Below, one piece after another: positions 30,640 to 41,877 of a stretch of DNA of 64,000 bases. Position 1 is the stretch's first letter. Every line of letters begins with the position of its first letter. This DNA is from Nereocystis luetkeana (Eukaryota > Sar > Phaeophyceae > Laminariales > Laminariaceae): the NCBI GenBank assembly GCA_031213475.1, contig JARUPZ010000006.1, forward strand, positions 2,509,501 through 2,573,500. Direction: 5' to 3'. Position numbers and translations under genes: made by a program. The notes beneath the pieces were generated by a model. The model was not told where the DNA came from and did no database searches. It worked only from the letters and a program-made list of their open reading frames with translations.

Positions 30640-31095
30640 TCTGTTTTATGCCAACGGAGAGGAATCGAGAGTTTTATCGTCTGAATTCCACACACCAGCT
30701 GCCAAATCTGTTTTAAGCAGACGCCTGGCCCACCCACGCCACATATCACCGGCCGAAGTGTGAGAACTGTGACACTAGTGTGAATCGGAGCCTCTAATGA
30801 GCGCGCTTCATTCAGAGTTCGTGGCGTAATCGTTGGGTGTGTCGATCAATAATGGCAAACCTGAAAAATGGTCGATATCTTGGCATCGGAGAGGGGTCGA
30901 GATTTTTTTGTCGTCTGTCTTATACAGACCAGCGCCAAATGTTGTTTTATCAGACGCCTGGTCAGCCCACGCCACATATCGCCGACCGAAGTGTGAGCAC
31001 TGTGACACTAGGGTGGATCGGAGACCTTAACGAGCGCATTACGTTCAGATTTCAGGACGGTGTCGTTGGTTTTTGTCGATCGATGTCTGTCAAGG
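30640..31095. repeat. Two diverged copies of the about 231-bp block, unit 2
   Basis: Same arrangement as at 2265-2728, with only a few single-base and short indel differences from unit 1. This shows that the local duplication predates the macro-array. Confidence 0.8.
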
Positions 31096-31326
31096 ACTCC
31101 CATAAAAGTTGGTTTATATAATGTGTCAATGGGAATGACTCTAGTGCCTTCCAGAACAACAGGGGTTTTATATACATTACACGGCGCGCAATTCAAGCCT
31201 GCGTGAGCTGTCCTGTGACGTTAAAAAATTGCCATGGATAACGTACTGGTGCGGTTCCCAGAAAATCATGAGGCGTTCATTTGCGGGGATCCCTCATCAA
31301 CATCCCCTGCTTAGGGGGGTGAAAAT

Positions 31327-31530
31327 ATGGAGGCGTTTTTCGAGAATGCCATGCTATCTTCCGCTCCGGGAATATTTTTTGAGGTATCCCCTACTGGAAT
31401 GTCGGCTAAATTGGATAACACGGCTACGTTACGTTACTGCCACACGCCGCTTTTTGAAGGGATCACGTATGGGCCGGCTAAAACTGCAACGTATCTAACG
31501 TACGTTAAGAGTTACGTTATCCGAGCCTAA
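31327..31530 (+). CDS. Candidate small ORF, unit 2 copy
   Basis: Equivalent of the 67-codon frame in unit 1, with the same start and stop and three amino-acid replacements. The all-replacement pattern gives no support for constraint. Confidence 0.25.
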   Translation: MEAFFENAMLSSAPGIFFEVSPTGMSAKLDNTATLRYCHTPLFEGITYGPAKTATYLTYVKSYVIRA

Positions 31531-32069
31531 GGCAATTGGATGGGGGGTCCAAATGAGGTGGTGTTAGTAGTGCTGGCGAGTATGGTAACCTTTTTTTAGG
31601 GTGTTATGTGTAACACTCCTCCTCCTAAGGGTAACAAGATGGTGGTGTGTTATGTCTTACGCAGCGTAGACAGTAACATTATGTTATCGTGTTTGTAAAG
31701 ACGCGAATATCGATCTGGGCAAGTTTAGCGTGTGCACGCTCGTGAGTTTCCAGGTGACACTGTGTTGCCGCGTTAGCGTGATCGCTCCTCCAGTGCTAAG
31801 ACTATGTAACTGCGTTTGAACGTACCCGTGTTAGGCGTAGATAAGTTTTACCCGAGGCGTGAAGAAACCGCAACAGGTATTGGTACGAGTAACACCTACA
31901 GGTGTAACATACGAATCCTTTTTGTTTTGTTTGCCGTATACGGACAACACTCCACACATACATCGGACGGGCCATGCTCTTTCTATTTTTTTGTACCTAC
32001 TGTAGCTCGTACAGACCAGTGTGTTATGTCATGTGTAGGCGTGTAAGTCATGTATATTCTCCATACTAT

Positions 32070-32810
32070 CCCGCGGAAAAGTGTACAGATCAAACAGATC
32101 CACAAGGATAGACCTGCGCGGATTGTATCAGATAAGAGTACAACATGCTAACAAACCCCGGCAGACGGAGCACTTTTAATAACATACCCACCCTCTTAGA
32201 TTGCTACCACCGCGGGAACCCATCCAGATCATTCAGATCGTTCAGACGAGCCCGGTATAATCCTGCACATGCCTCGTTTGATCCAGATCCGATACATAAG
32301 ATATGTGTGTTGCGAACAGATACTATTATATTGTCCGTCGAATACTTACGACGGTCCACACATTATTGGAGAGATCCCGATCCATACATAAACAAATTAG
32401 TTCCTACAGTTTTCGTGTCTTACTCATCCGATCTATCTTCACTGTGTGCACATATTGTGCACGTAAACCAGGAATCTGTCTGCCCCGAAACGTTCAGATC
32501 ATGAAGAGAGGATCGATAATCTGTCCGATACAGCATGCGAACGTTCCACACCTCGGACACGTCAGATCCCCTCTAGATTATTAAATCTATAAAAATAGGT
32601 ACGATTGATAAGCACGATCTTCTGCGGGATCTACATCATTGTTGCTTTGTTGGGATCAATATTTCACTGATGGGATTTGTATGATCAATATCTTACACTA
32701 CCAGGGTACACATTACACACGTTTTTCCTAGCATGATCCGCATACGTTGGATGTTGTTCACTTTGTGGGATCTGTATGACCTGCATAATCTGTTAATTGC
32801 TCGCGGGTGA
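32070..32810. repeat. Degenerate AGATC / GATCTG-rich repeat, arm 1, unit 2
   Basis: Counterpart of 3700-4440, nearly unchanged. The left half is part of a tract with no visible difference from unit 1. Confidence 0.6.
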
Positions 32811-32973
32811 TTGTACACCAGTCAGTGCCTGTTAAACATGCCTACTACAGCAACTCACCCGCATTGTATACACATCGGAACCGTTCGGTACAGGCTGGGA
32901 GCTACGTTAGGGACATGGCAGCTCACCGAGCAAGGTGGTTGCAGCCACCCATTTTGCTCCCGTTCACAAGTAG

Positions 32974-33196
32974 TCGTACCGGTAGGTAGTAAGATGGATG
33001 GCGGCAAAGGGTTGCTAAAAGATTAAACTCAGGAGAATATCCTTCTTGGAAACTCCAACACAACCAAAGCCAAACAGAAATCTGCAATTTGTAGAGGTCA
33101 TTGTCGTTTCCACCCAACACGTATAAATCCCACTTCGCGAGAGTGGTGCCACTACTTGAGTGGCAATCTTAAATGTAAAGCGAAAGTACAACACCC
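32974..33196. other. 223-bp inverted segment, unit 2 orientation
   Basis: Reverse complement of 4820-5042. The left junction is CACAAGTAG followed by TCGTACCGG and the right junction is CAACACCC followed by AAGAGCATA. Flanking sequence is shared with unit 1. Confidence 0.9.
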
Positions 33197-33369
33197 AAGA
33201 GCATATTACGTACTCGACATACCTACGGACGGGGTGAGTGCATTATAACGGAGGGCTTTGAAACGCACAACTCCATTTTTCAGTGTGTAAGCTGTAAGAT
33301 ACTGGTACTTGTTTCTGCACACACGATTGCTCGGGTCAAACATGCACGATCTATATAGCTCTTGCACTC

Positions 33370-34835
33370 ACTAGGTGAGATCTGCGTGATCTAGTTCATC
33401 ATCACACGTTTTTGTTTTGTTTTCTAGGGTGCGTGATCCGCATGGTGATCCGTATGGTTCCCTGGAGCTGAATCAGGTTTGTTCCAAGGGAACCATACGA
33501 TATTGTGATATGAATCGAGTGCTCATGGGCTATAGATATAGATAATATAGTCGGCGGTTTCGTAGCCTGAGGAATACGAGAATAATCCAAAGAATGGATT
33601 AACCCGGCGGATATTCCGGTAGTTGAGAGTAACCGTCTTTTAGGAATGTTCTCTAAGGCGGATAGGCCGTTAGACAAGAGTAATGTTCCTTAACGCAGAT
33701 AGGATCGTAAAGTGAGAAGTTCTTATATTAGCAGAAGAACGTTCGGTAGCCATAGGAAAGTTATTTAGGAGTACGTTAGATAAGAGGAATTTAGGAGAGC
33801 TTGTAGCGTGGGGTGGGACGAGTATATCTGAGCGTCGAGTCCCACCCCCCTACCTCTCACTTCTCTACCAGAGCACCTCCTCAGCTCTAGTCATCAATAA
33901 AGAAGATCTATATAAGAAGAAGCGAAGCACTGCTTCCCAGCTGCCAGAAAACACCTGCGTCCCTTACCCTTACCCTTACCTCTGATATCATCACATTTGA
34001 CGTCGTCCAGGTCACGGGTTCGAACCTCACTTCGAACGTTTCTTTTACAGAAACGCTTGCGCGTGCACCAAAAAAACACATCTCCCTGGTTCCCCAGGTA
34101 ATGAAACGAAGCGGGTAGGTCAGCGTTCGGACGTATACGGTTCCGACGCCCCAAAGATCCCGCCGTTCAGAGGGGGGGAGAGTGTTATAAGGATGGCCTT
34201 GGGCTGGGTAATTGATCGATCTTTGACCCCTATAGCTCAGTAGGTAACACCTTCACAATATACACTTGATATTACGCACACGTTACCCTGGGTGGGTTGT
34301 GGCTGACCTGCATGATCTGCCCATATTTGCCGAGTGTGATTTGTATGATCTGTGTGATCTAGACAATGCCTACCTGGTAACTAATGTACGGTCTAAATAT
34401 TATATACACTTTTTGTCTTTGGTGGGATATGTGTTACCTGCATGATCCGCAATATTTTTCGCCATGTATGTGTGGGGCTTGTATGATCTGCGTAATCTAG
34501 ACAACATCCAGATGGCACCGATGCAAACGCCTGAATACCTTGATAATCATACACATCATACTCACACTAAAATGGACCGGTATGTAAGAGCTGGGTCATT
34601 CAGATCCCACTACTGTACAGTGGGTCTCCCATGTGCGGAAAATCTGATCATACATAATATATCTGATTGCGGGTAAGAGTTGCCACTACTCTAGATGGTA
34701 CATATCCCACACAGCGACCATGATCTAGACCCCGCAGGTCACATTTGAACAGGGGTGTATCTACCCATCCATCCAGAAGGGTCTACCTCATGCAGCGCAG
34801 GTCTGATCTGTCTGACTTGTGGAATGTTTAAATCT
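33370..34835. repeat. GATCTG / CAGATC-rich repeat, unit 2, split by an insertion
   Basis: Same degenerate repeat as at 5215-6240. It is interrupted at 33504-34257 by the LTR-like element and shortened by the deletion joining CAACAT to CCAGATGG near 34506. Confidence 0.6.
33504..34257 (+). mobile_element. Solo-LTR-like insertion, 754 bp, unit 2 only
   Basis: The sequence between two ATAT target duplications (33500-33503 and 34258-34261) starts TGTGA and ends TCACA, as LTRs do, and is absent from unit 1. On the plus strand it carries an AATAAA at about 33895 and a TATATAAG box at about 33911, fitting promoter and polyadenylation parts of an LTR. No coding sequence is present. Superfamily is undecided; a 4-bp duplication is compatible with Gypsy-type elements. 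It inserted after units 1 and 2 became separate, or was carried only by the lineage of unit 2. A non-LTR origin with tRNA-like parts is an alternative. Confidence 0.6.
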
Positions 34836-34882
34836 CAAGCCAACCTGAAGTTGAAATACAGCAGTCAGCTAAGCTCACTCAC

Positions 34883-34995
34883 GTGTCGTTCGCCTGGTCG
34901 CCTGATGTACCAGACGTTGATGTGGTGAGTACCGTCCCGAGGAGGAAGAGCAGTACCGAGGCAGACGCCGACTTTGGTGCTTTCATAAACCTCAT
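34883..34995 (-). CDS. Signal-peptide exon, unit 2 copy
   Basis: This exon is 113 bp with ATG at 34995, the same hydrophobic core and the same GTGAGT donor as in unit 1. The predicted 37 residues are identical to unit 1, whereas the sequence upstream of the ATG has several differences. Confidence 0.5.
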
Positions 34996-35459
34996 GACAC
35001 CTTCGTTCCAGAAAAACACACAACAAAAAAAGGCATGTTTGATACCAGATTCTGGTATAATTATGGGAAGACTATTAATAATATGATGCAGATGATCGGA
35101 ACAGCGGGACAGTATAAATATACGCATGCCCGAGAGTACGAGAGCGTGAGTCGGCAAAATTCAATGCAAATCGAGCTGTGCTGTGGTGGAGTTCGAGCGC
35201 TGAATTGAGCCCACTGCCCAATCCAAACGAAAGCACGCAGACAAGAAACGATACCTACTACCTATGATCTGTGACTACAGCAGTGCGGCTTGTACAGGAC
35301 GCCGCTGAGGGTGCTGAAAGCAGATCGTCCCACGTTTTTCACGAGCTGCGAGCTGACAGCGCTGGAAAGTTAGCGTTGGTTTACAAACAATCGTGCTGAA
35401 GAAAAAAAAAAAACTAAACTGCTCGTGTGGCCGGCGAAAGAGAGATAAAACCAATCGAA

Positions 35460-36193
35460 TTAAGTGTATTTGACCCTCCTTAGGTAGGTATACGGACACC
35501 CATATATATTCTGTATTAATTGCATGAAGAGAGAAATTGCTACCATCCAGTAGGCGAAACGTGCCTCAATCCTATTTTTTTGTTCCTGTCCACGGCCAAG
35601 CGCGGGATAATTTATGTGCCAAACTACTACTACTGCTGTATAACTATCCGGCGCGGGGAGAGCGGCAACGTCGGACATCAGACAGGGGTGGGAACGATAC
35701 TGAGGGTCTGACTGAGATGGGAGGCGACACCATGACGAGGCGACCAGCACACAGAACAGGCTGACAACAAATTTGGGAAAGACACCCATAAATAATATTG
35801 CGGTGTGTGTTGTGTGATACTGATACCAGGTATCAGGTGAAATAAATACACGGCAGCTACAGCCGCAGCAATCCGGAACAACTTGCCGCGCTGTTCTAGG
35901 TACGCCTCTACAATACTCACGTGGGTTCGTCTATACAGCACGTGCTCAAGAACACGCTGCGAGACGGCACAACCGCGAACGAACAAGAACGAGCTAGAGG
36001 AGTGTACACATCGCTCTTGGGACGGCGGGACGTTTGGCGGCAAATCTCATTCCGTGTATTATTGCTGATATTCTCACCTGTTTGAAGTCTGTCCGAAGTC
36101 GCAGCGTGTCGTCGAGGAAGACGGGGGGCGTAAAGCGCGGGCTGGTGCCAAGATCTTGAGGCCGGTCGCACAGTCAAAGGGTCACAGATCCAA
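35460..36193 (-). CDS. Three-exon gene, unit 2 copy, frame altered in exon 3
   Basis: Segments correspond to exon 1 ending at 36078 (donor GTGAGA), exon 2 at 35921-35993 and exon 3 from 35760 leftwards, with splice sites kept. One base fewer near 35752 relative to unit 1 shifts the frame early in exon 3, so the predicted protein ends after about 28 further residues. Only one of the two units can encode the long form, and which form is functional is unknown. Confidence 0.35.
35820..35836. repeat. Perfect inverted repeat, unit 2 copy
   Basis: Same CTGATACC-A-GGTATCAG palindrome as in unit 1. Confidence 0.85.
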
Positions 36194-36395
36194 CGGAGTC
36201 ACTCGTTGGGAAATAGAGGGCAGATGATGGGCTTGAACTTTCTCGTGAACACCGAATCGAACGAAAACGGGTTTTTGTTGTGAGTGCGGTTGTGGTTGTG
36301 AGGTTGTGAGGAAGGTGGGAGGTGCCTCGGGTTTGCTGAACCAGCGCGCCGGGACTGTCACCTTCTCGCTTACAGCCGGGACTGTCACCCTTTCG

Positions 36396-36749
36396 CTACA
36401 TCAGAACTTGCCGAGGCTCTTCCTGCTTTGAGGATCTGCCGAGTACTTGGCGGATTGACGAGGATGCTCCGCCTGTTTTTGAAAGCTTGCATTCAAGATT
36501 CGGCGTTTTTTTGTAAGGGGGACCCGGCTCGGCAATAATAATCAAAGTTACGCCGCACATCCAACCTCGCTCGCTCGCCGGCCCGCCCACCAGAAGCACG
36601 AGAAACCGATATTGATCTGCCTTTCCAACTGGCACTACGCTCTCGCTCTCAAGAAAGTGAACCCTCTCAGGCTTCATCGTCCTCCACGCCAAGAACCTGC
36701 CTGTGTTGTCTTCGTCCACGTTCGGGCAAGAGGGGCCTGCTGTAAACAC
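36396..36749 (-). CDS. Conserved ORF, unit 2 copy, 117 codons
   Basis: This frame shares its last 93 codons with the unit 1 ORF and differs mainly at two residues (ERVMP to ESVVP). The longer 5' part may be an upstream exon or untranslated sequence read open by chance; no start can be chosen with confidence. Confidence 0.35.
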   Translation of the reverse strand: MFTAGPSCPNVDEDNTGRFLAWRTMKPERVHFLESESVVPVGKADQYRFLVLLVGGPASERGWMCGVTLIIIAEPGPPYKKTPNLECKLSKTGGASSSIRQVLGRSSKQEEPRQVLM

Positions 36750-36818
36750 TTACTTTGCGGTGAGATTAAAATATCATCCAGTATTTATTTACTGCTGTAC
36801 GATATAAGCAGAATATAG

Positions 36819-36855
36819 ACCAGGTACCTGGTACCAGGTACCCGGTACAAGGTAC
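36819..36855. repeat. GGTACC palindrome cluster, unit 2
   Basis: Counterpart of 8214-8250, with one palindrome reduced by a C to A change. Confidence 0.85.
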
Positions 36856-37338
36856 TCAGTTAATACCACTCCGTCTGGACATGTAAGGACAGTTTCGACA
36901 GGCATATTTACACTCAACGTCCTTACAATAATAGCGCCGTGTCACGATTATCAGCGAGTGCCTCGAGCTCTCGAGCTGTAGGCGTAAAACACTTTCTTTA
37001 CCTGAAGTAGTAGTATTCTTCTGAAGCCACGCGACCGACGATGTGCAGCAACGAGCGGAAACTGTCCTCGCGTGTGTGTCCGTGGTGTGTCGCGTGGTTG
37101 TGTCATCTTCCTGAGTCTCGTGTTGCCTCTCGACTCCAGATTGTCGTTGCTTCCACAAATGCTTGATGTGAAGTGCTGCGCCGCTCTTATCGCGATGATT
37201 CTGTAGTTTCACTGATAAACACCCACAACAGCAGTACAGTACAGCAGTACCTCGCTTGCTCGGCCGCGCCGCCGATGAAGATATTGCCAGGCACCAGACA
37301 GATCGGATCACCGTACAGTCCATCCATGTCGGTTTCAA
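36856..37338 (-). CDS. Conserved 160-codon open frame, unit 2 copy
   Basis: Same frame, length and stop as 8251-8733. Adjacent substitutions near 37044 change two residues in each possible frame (WW to CC in the long frame, VD to LH in the alternative), so conservation does not settle which frame is used. Confidence 0.25.
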   Translation of the reverse strand: MKPTWMDCTVIRSVWCLAISSSAARPSKRGTAVLYCCCGCLSVKLQNHRDKSGAALHIKHLWKQRQSGVERQHETQEDDTTTRHTTDTHARTVSARCCTSSVAWLQKNTTTSGKESVLRLQLESSRHSLIIVTRRYYCKDVECKYACRNCPYMSRRSGIN

Positions 37339-37369
37339 GTATCTGCATCATCTGTGTCATCTGTACCAT
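37251..37369 (-). CDS. Candidate exon, unit 2 copy
   Basis: Same length (119 bp), phase 2 donor and predicted peptide as in unit 1, with no change in the coding part I compared. Confidence 0.35.
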
Positions 37370-38109
37370 CTAGACAGGTTTCCACGGGGCTCATCTACAG
37401 CCTAAAACATATGTTTACACGTCGCAGTAGTGACCTTCAGGGTGTACTCTAAACATTGATATTGAATAGTCAGGTTATCATGCGTGCGGGCCCGGCTTTG
37501 TAAGCATATCGTACAGTAGCAGTACGCTGATCTGGTACGATCTGTGTGATGGATTCATGTTTCCACGTGATGATGTGCGAGACATACCCAGTATCTGCGG
37601 AATACATGCCATCGGAATACATGTCATACGTCCCAACGAAGTGATTTGTTTTATCTAATGGTCGATGAGAAAATGAGCGGGATAATAAAAATCGATTTGG
37701 CACGTTTTGCGAGTAGCTTAGTGTCCTTCCTTGCAACTTTCATACACCCGTCCGCGAGGCCGCCTAGTACAGAAGTTTTTCGCTGAAACCCCACTCCCCT
37801 CAACATCACGATATTTTGCAGATATGCCAGATCAGATATGTTCATGAGCTGTAAGGCCAACCCAATGTTGCCGGGTTCACCGTAGGGCGGTATGATTCGA
37901 ATGTATGTACAAGTATTCCTAAAGTAGCTAGTAGTTCCTCGGTTGGATCTTTGGTATACCTTACAGTCCTTATTGTTCTGTCAACATATACCCAGCGCAA
38001 TATTTTATTATGTCAGCGATGTGAAAGTAATGTGCTGTAGATGATACACCCCATTTAGTAGATCGTGATCTGGCCTGCATGTATGCGTAGTTTGATTTTC
38101 TCTCTTCTT

Positions 38110-38445
38110 TCAAACTTTATTGGAAGAGGAGCGCCTGGAAAGGAGCATTATGAGGATGCGACGTGTTATCCTCTCGGCGGCTACCGGTGTTCTTCTCTTC
38201 GGCGTGGGACCGACAACGTCGACTCCTGCCGCTTCGTGGGAAAAAACAAACCACACGTGAGTAAGCTGCCCGAGTTCGTCAATTTCACGTTTCTTTGAAA
38301 AACGAAAGACTTGTTCAAGTGTGCACGTAGTACCTGGGATGACAAACTCTGTGAATCGTTTGGCATGTTGTGCACTGACTAAGTCTGTAATAATGCCAAT
38401 AGCTGATAACGTGCTAGAAACGTAGATTCCATACATTGGACACAT
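38110..38445 (-). CDS. Conserved 111-codon ORF, unit 2 copy
   Basis: Same start, stop and length as the unit 1 frame. Replacements include E to G, A to T, I to K, V to E and P to V, spread along the protein. Confidence 0.35.
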   Translation of the reverse strand: MCPMYGIYVSSTLSAIGIITDLVSAQHAKRFTEFVIPGTTCTLEQVFRFSKKREIDELGQLTHVWFVFSHEAAGVDVVGPTPKRRTPVAAERITRRILIMLLSRRSSSNKV

Positions 38446-38729
38446 AGCCGATCCCCACCTTGTGATCTACTGTATAGGTCTTTAGAGGGGGTTAAATGCC
38501 TGATCTCTACGCACTGTATAACCTTCCGTATTGATTGGTGGGTGGGAGCCGCACAGTCTACAGGATCTAGGTGTCTTTTCTCTGGGCTGGATATATACTA
38601 AAATATCAAGATCTCACACAACATGACATAACGTCAGGTGACGATTAATTAGTGTTAACAAATGATCTGCAGTAGTAAAGCACATTGTGACCAATCCGGC
38701 GCAAGGAAACCCAATGTAACAATATCGTC

Positions 38730-38935
38730 AGGCGGCATCACCCCTTTATCGTCACTCTGCTACCGTCACCACCACCCTGCCACCGTTACCATCATTATTA
38801 TGTCACCGTGACCCAGTCAACATCACTCCGCTACATTCCCCTCATCATCGTCACCTCTTCGGCACCACGTAACCCTGTTGCCGCCATGCTGTCACGGCAT
38901 CAGCGTCATCGTGCCGCACAGTATCGATTGGCCGT
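38730..38935. repeat. ACCGTCACC-type repeat, unit 2
   Basis: Counterpart of 10125-10330 with a few substitutions. Confidence 0.5.
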
Positions 38936-39341
38936 AGCGAGCCACGGAACGGAACTAACTGGCCGAATCTGGATCCGAGTCCAAACCAGTAGCTCTGTGT
39001 TTTCACGAACGACACGCCCCGCCTGAACCACCTTGCGCAGCTATTAAGGACGGAATGCTAACTCTCGCACGGATAATACTGACAGGCTTGAAAATCATGA
39101 CATCGAGGAATAGGCTTCGCCCTTTATCTACTGTAGTTCTTGCAATACCGGCATGCCTGGTCTAAAGGAGGACTGGGGTTTCGCACTGTACCTGCAGTAC
39201 TCTGGCCCCGATCATTCCACACGCAGCCGAAATGTTCAGCTTAGAACTCGCTACTGTGCAGCGGTAATACCCACGCGGATAGATCAGACTGCCCCTTCTT
39301 GATCAACAGTATATATCTTTCGAGGAAGACAGCTCCCTGCT

Positions 39342-39755
39342 CTATGCCATCATTGCACGATATAGCGCGCGAGCACCGGGGTATGTCTGCACAAGCTGGC
39401 GCCTACACACGGGAGGAGTCGTACGGTCTGCACGATCTAGATTTTGATTGGGAGAGGGGGGGGGGGGTGTACGATTAAGATCAACATCCCGCACACCATT
39501 TGGCCAATTTGAGAGCCCTACGATACAACCCTCACGCACATGTTTGTCGGGGCGACAGGCGTGTGATACCACTCCTGCGTACATACCGGTACCTGCCTGG
39601 CGGTTTGGTCTAATACGACAGCATCTGGACATTAAGTTGTGCATGGGTAATCTGCTGTAGACACATCGGAAGTAGATATCCGCTTTACGGACTCTTTCTA
39701 TTGTACTAACCTGCTTGTCCATGATAGCACTCACGACGCGTTGAAACCAGCCCAA
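39342..39755 (-). CDS. Candidate exon region, unit 2 (137-codon open frame)
   Basis: This frame contains GWFQRVVSAIMDKQ followed by the same GTTAGT donor as unit 1, then reads on through probable intron to give 137 codons. The longer frame than in unit 1 results from a different poly-G length near 39467 and is not evidence for coding of the extra part. Confidence 0.25.
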   Translation of the reverse strand: MGWFQRVVSAIMDKQVSTIERVRKADIYFRCVYSRLPMHNLMSRCCRIRPNRQAGTGMYAGVVSHACRPDKHVREGCIVGLSNWPNGVRDVDLNRTPPPPSPNQNLDRADRTTPPVCRRQLVQTYPGARALYRAMMA

Positions 39756-40231
39756 GAGCTTGTATCACACGCACAGCTCAACCATGGTCCCTACACCACA
39801 CCTTCGTGAATCGCAAGGTAGCACGAGCACGCGTTCGTTTAACATTACATGACGTCGGGAGGGAAATGCTCCAATATCTGGTAGAACTGCAGCCAGCCGC
39901 GTATCGTTCTACGCCGCATCCAGACCGTGGATTAAACTGTGGACCCGAGAGTTTTCTTCTAATGTTACGAGTGCGCATGAGTTGATGGGAAGTATATTGT
40001 GCATTGTGCAGGCACGAGATGGACATTCATAACGTTTACAGTTCTGGGTTTCTTTAGCTGGCTTAGTTTGCCCTGTGACAACAGAAATCCCACTGTGCTG
40101 CTACACAGCATACCACTGTAGTAGTCGCTACTGGCGAAGAGCCAAAATTCGTTGGATGAACACGACAACGTCCCGCAGAACCTGCTGGGTTCTACCGTTG
40201 TATATCGTCTATCCTACTATCAATACCTGAC

Positions 40232-40852
40232 TCACACGCCTTCTGCTTTGTGGAGGCTGTGCGAACAACATGCACATTCCATTTGTCCATCATCGTACAC
40301 TTTCTGACGACATGACACATGTATCGGCACTGGCCTTTTGAAGACCTCCTCTAAGCACCTCCTGACACGCGTATTGTGGATTGTATGTGGTATCGTTTGT
40401 CCGAGTCGAGGGAGAGACAGAAACTTCTCGCCCCGAACAGATACATGGATAGCAGCCTCCTGCGAGTTCTTCTCAGTATCCCACCGCCAGTTGTTTCCCT
40501 GGCTCTCTTTCTCCCTGTTCCCAAGGTTCCTAACTAACAGCACCAACCGCTCAGTTGTCTCTGCAAGGTATGCTGTGGTTCTATTCCACTCACCCAGATC
40601 GTAATGTTCAACTGCAAACAAACGGAACAATGGAGCATACGTAACCCCGGCTATCTGGAAGTGTTCCCCCTCAATCGAAAAGAGGGTGGAAGGGATGGAA
40701 AGGAATTCGCGCTCACAAACGTCGATTGGTTGAGTAACCCTTGGTAGGGCTGATCTCGAATGCTGTCTATCCATGCGTACGGTGATGAACGATGAACACG
40801 ATGACACTAACAAATCTGGGACGATGCGCCCTTTCATGTACACGCCCCCCAA
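40232..40852 (-). CDS. Conserved 206-codon ORF, unit 2 copy
   Basis: Counterpart of the 194-codon frame, with the same start and a stop 12 codons later. Differences include SFEG to SIEG, DPWF to APLF, NGTT to NRTT and PLRL to TERL. The excess of replacements suggests relaxed or diversifying change. Confidence 0.4.
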   Translation of the reverse strand: MGGVYMKGRIVPDLLVSSCSSFITVRMDRQHSRSALPRVTQPIDVCEREFLSIPSTLFSIEGEHFQIAGVTYAPLFRLFAVEHYDLGEWNRTTAYLAETTERLVLLVRNLGNREKESQGNNWRWDTEKNSQEAAIHVSVRGEKFLSLPRLGQTIPHTIHNTRVRRCLEEVFKRPVPIHVSCRQKVYDDGQMECACCSHSLHKAEGV

Positions 40853-40996
40853 TACATCCCGCCAGTCACTACACTATCAGTCGCCGCGCTTGTCACTAAC
40901 CAATCTCGCTCGTCGTCCATTGCACGCCTCGTTGTTACGTCAAACGTTCTTCGTCATGCATATCTTCGATGTTCTTCAACTGAATCATTGACAAGA

Positions 40997-41218
40997 ATGC
41001 CCAGGCAAAGAGGGTTTATGGCAGGAAACATGAACGAAATCTTCGCCTCAGTCGACAACACGTGGGCAAGAACAACTCCGACCCCGTCTTCTACTACTAC
41101 TGTTTCCGAGTATCACCAATTCGTGCTTGTCGGCATTCAAGGAGGGACCGCCAATGATCACGGGAAACGTCAGCGATGCACCGACCTGAAACACGTCTGG
41201 AACCTACCGCTCATACAG
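40997..41218 (+). CDS. Gene A exon 1, unit 2
   Basis: 222 bp with the same ATG, phase 0 and GTGAAG donor. The frame is free of indels relative to unit 1; the few replacements include N to M, L to P and F to V in the Ser/Thr-rich part. Confidence 0.5.
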
Positions 41219-41877
41219 GTGAAGATATCAACTAACGCCGCCATGTAATTCTAAAGATATAGTATAGGTGTCGAAAGGAACTCGCTCAGAAATATATTTG
41301 AAACTGTCGTCAGAATGTGTGCGTTGGTGGAAGGTTCCACGAAAGTGATCAGAATTTCATCGTAGAGTTCGGCGATCGTGCATAATATTGAAAACCAAGT
41401 GAAAAACACCCTCAGTCAGCCAGCCTGCCAGAGACAAAGGAACCCCTGTGAGTGCGGTCGGTCCCCTGCCGATCCAAAACTTGCATTCGCTGGAAATAAT
41501 GTCTCGTCTTGGAAGTAGAGGATATCGCGTCGCTGTGGGTTCTGGTTGGCTGCAATCATTAATAAAATGGTCGTATTGCAACTGGAGAAACAGAGCGTGG
41601 TGGGGGATTTGACCTTGAATAACGTCGGACAAAAATAGATCGCTTGAGTTTTGCCCGTTGATCAGGGTTATTTCTGTTTCCTTGTGATAATGGTTTTCCG
41701 GGTGTGGATCGTATGAGATTCTTGAAGATGACCTGGTCATAATATTTGTCGATTTGGTTCGCCGATTGGCCCTGAGCGTTTTCATTTCTGTTTTCCTAAC
41801 GTATCGTGTGGATTACAAATGATACTTTAGTGATATATTAGTCGGTTACTGACCTGTTCACGGCGATGCCGCCCCAG

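Noticed and set aside
33958-33980. CCCTTACCCTTACCCTTACC as a telomere-like repeat
   Set aside because: It is (CCCTTA)n, not a rotation of the common TTAGGG complement, has only three units and lies inside the inserted element.
34010-34250. A tRNA gene
   Set aside because: Box order is reversed, arms do not pair and no acceptor stem can be drawn.
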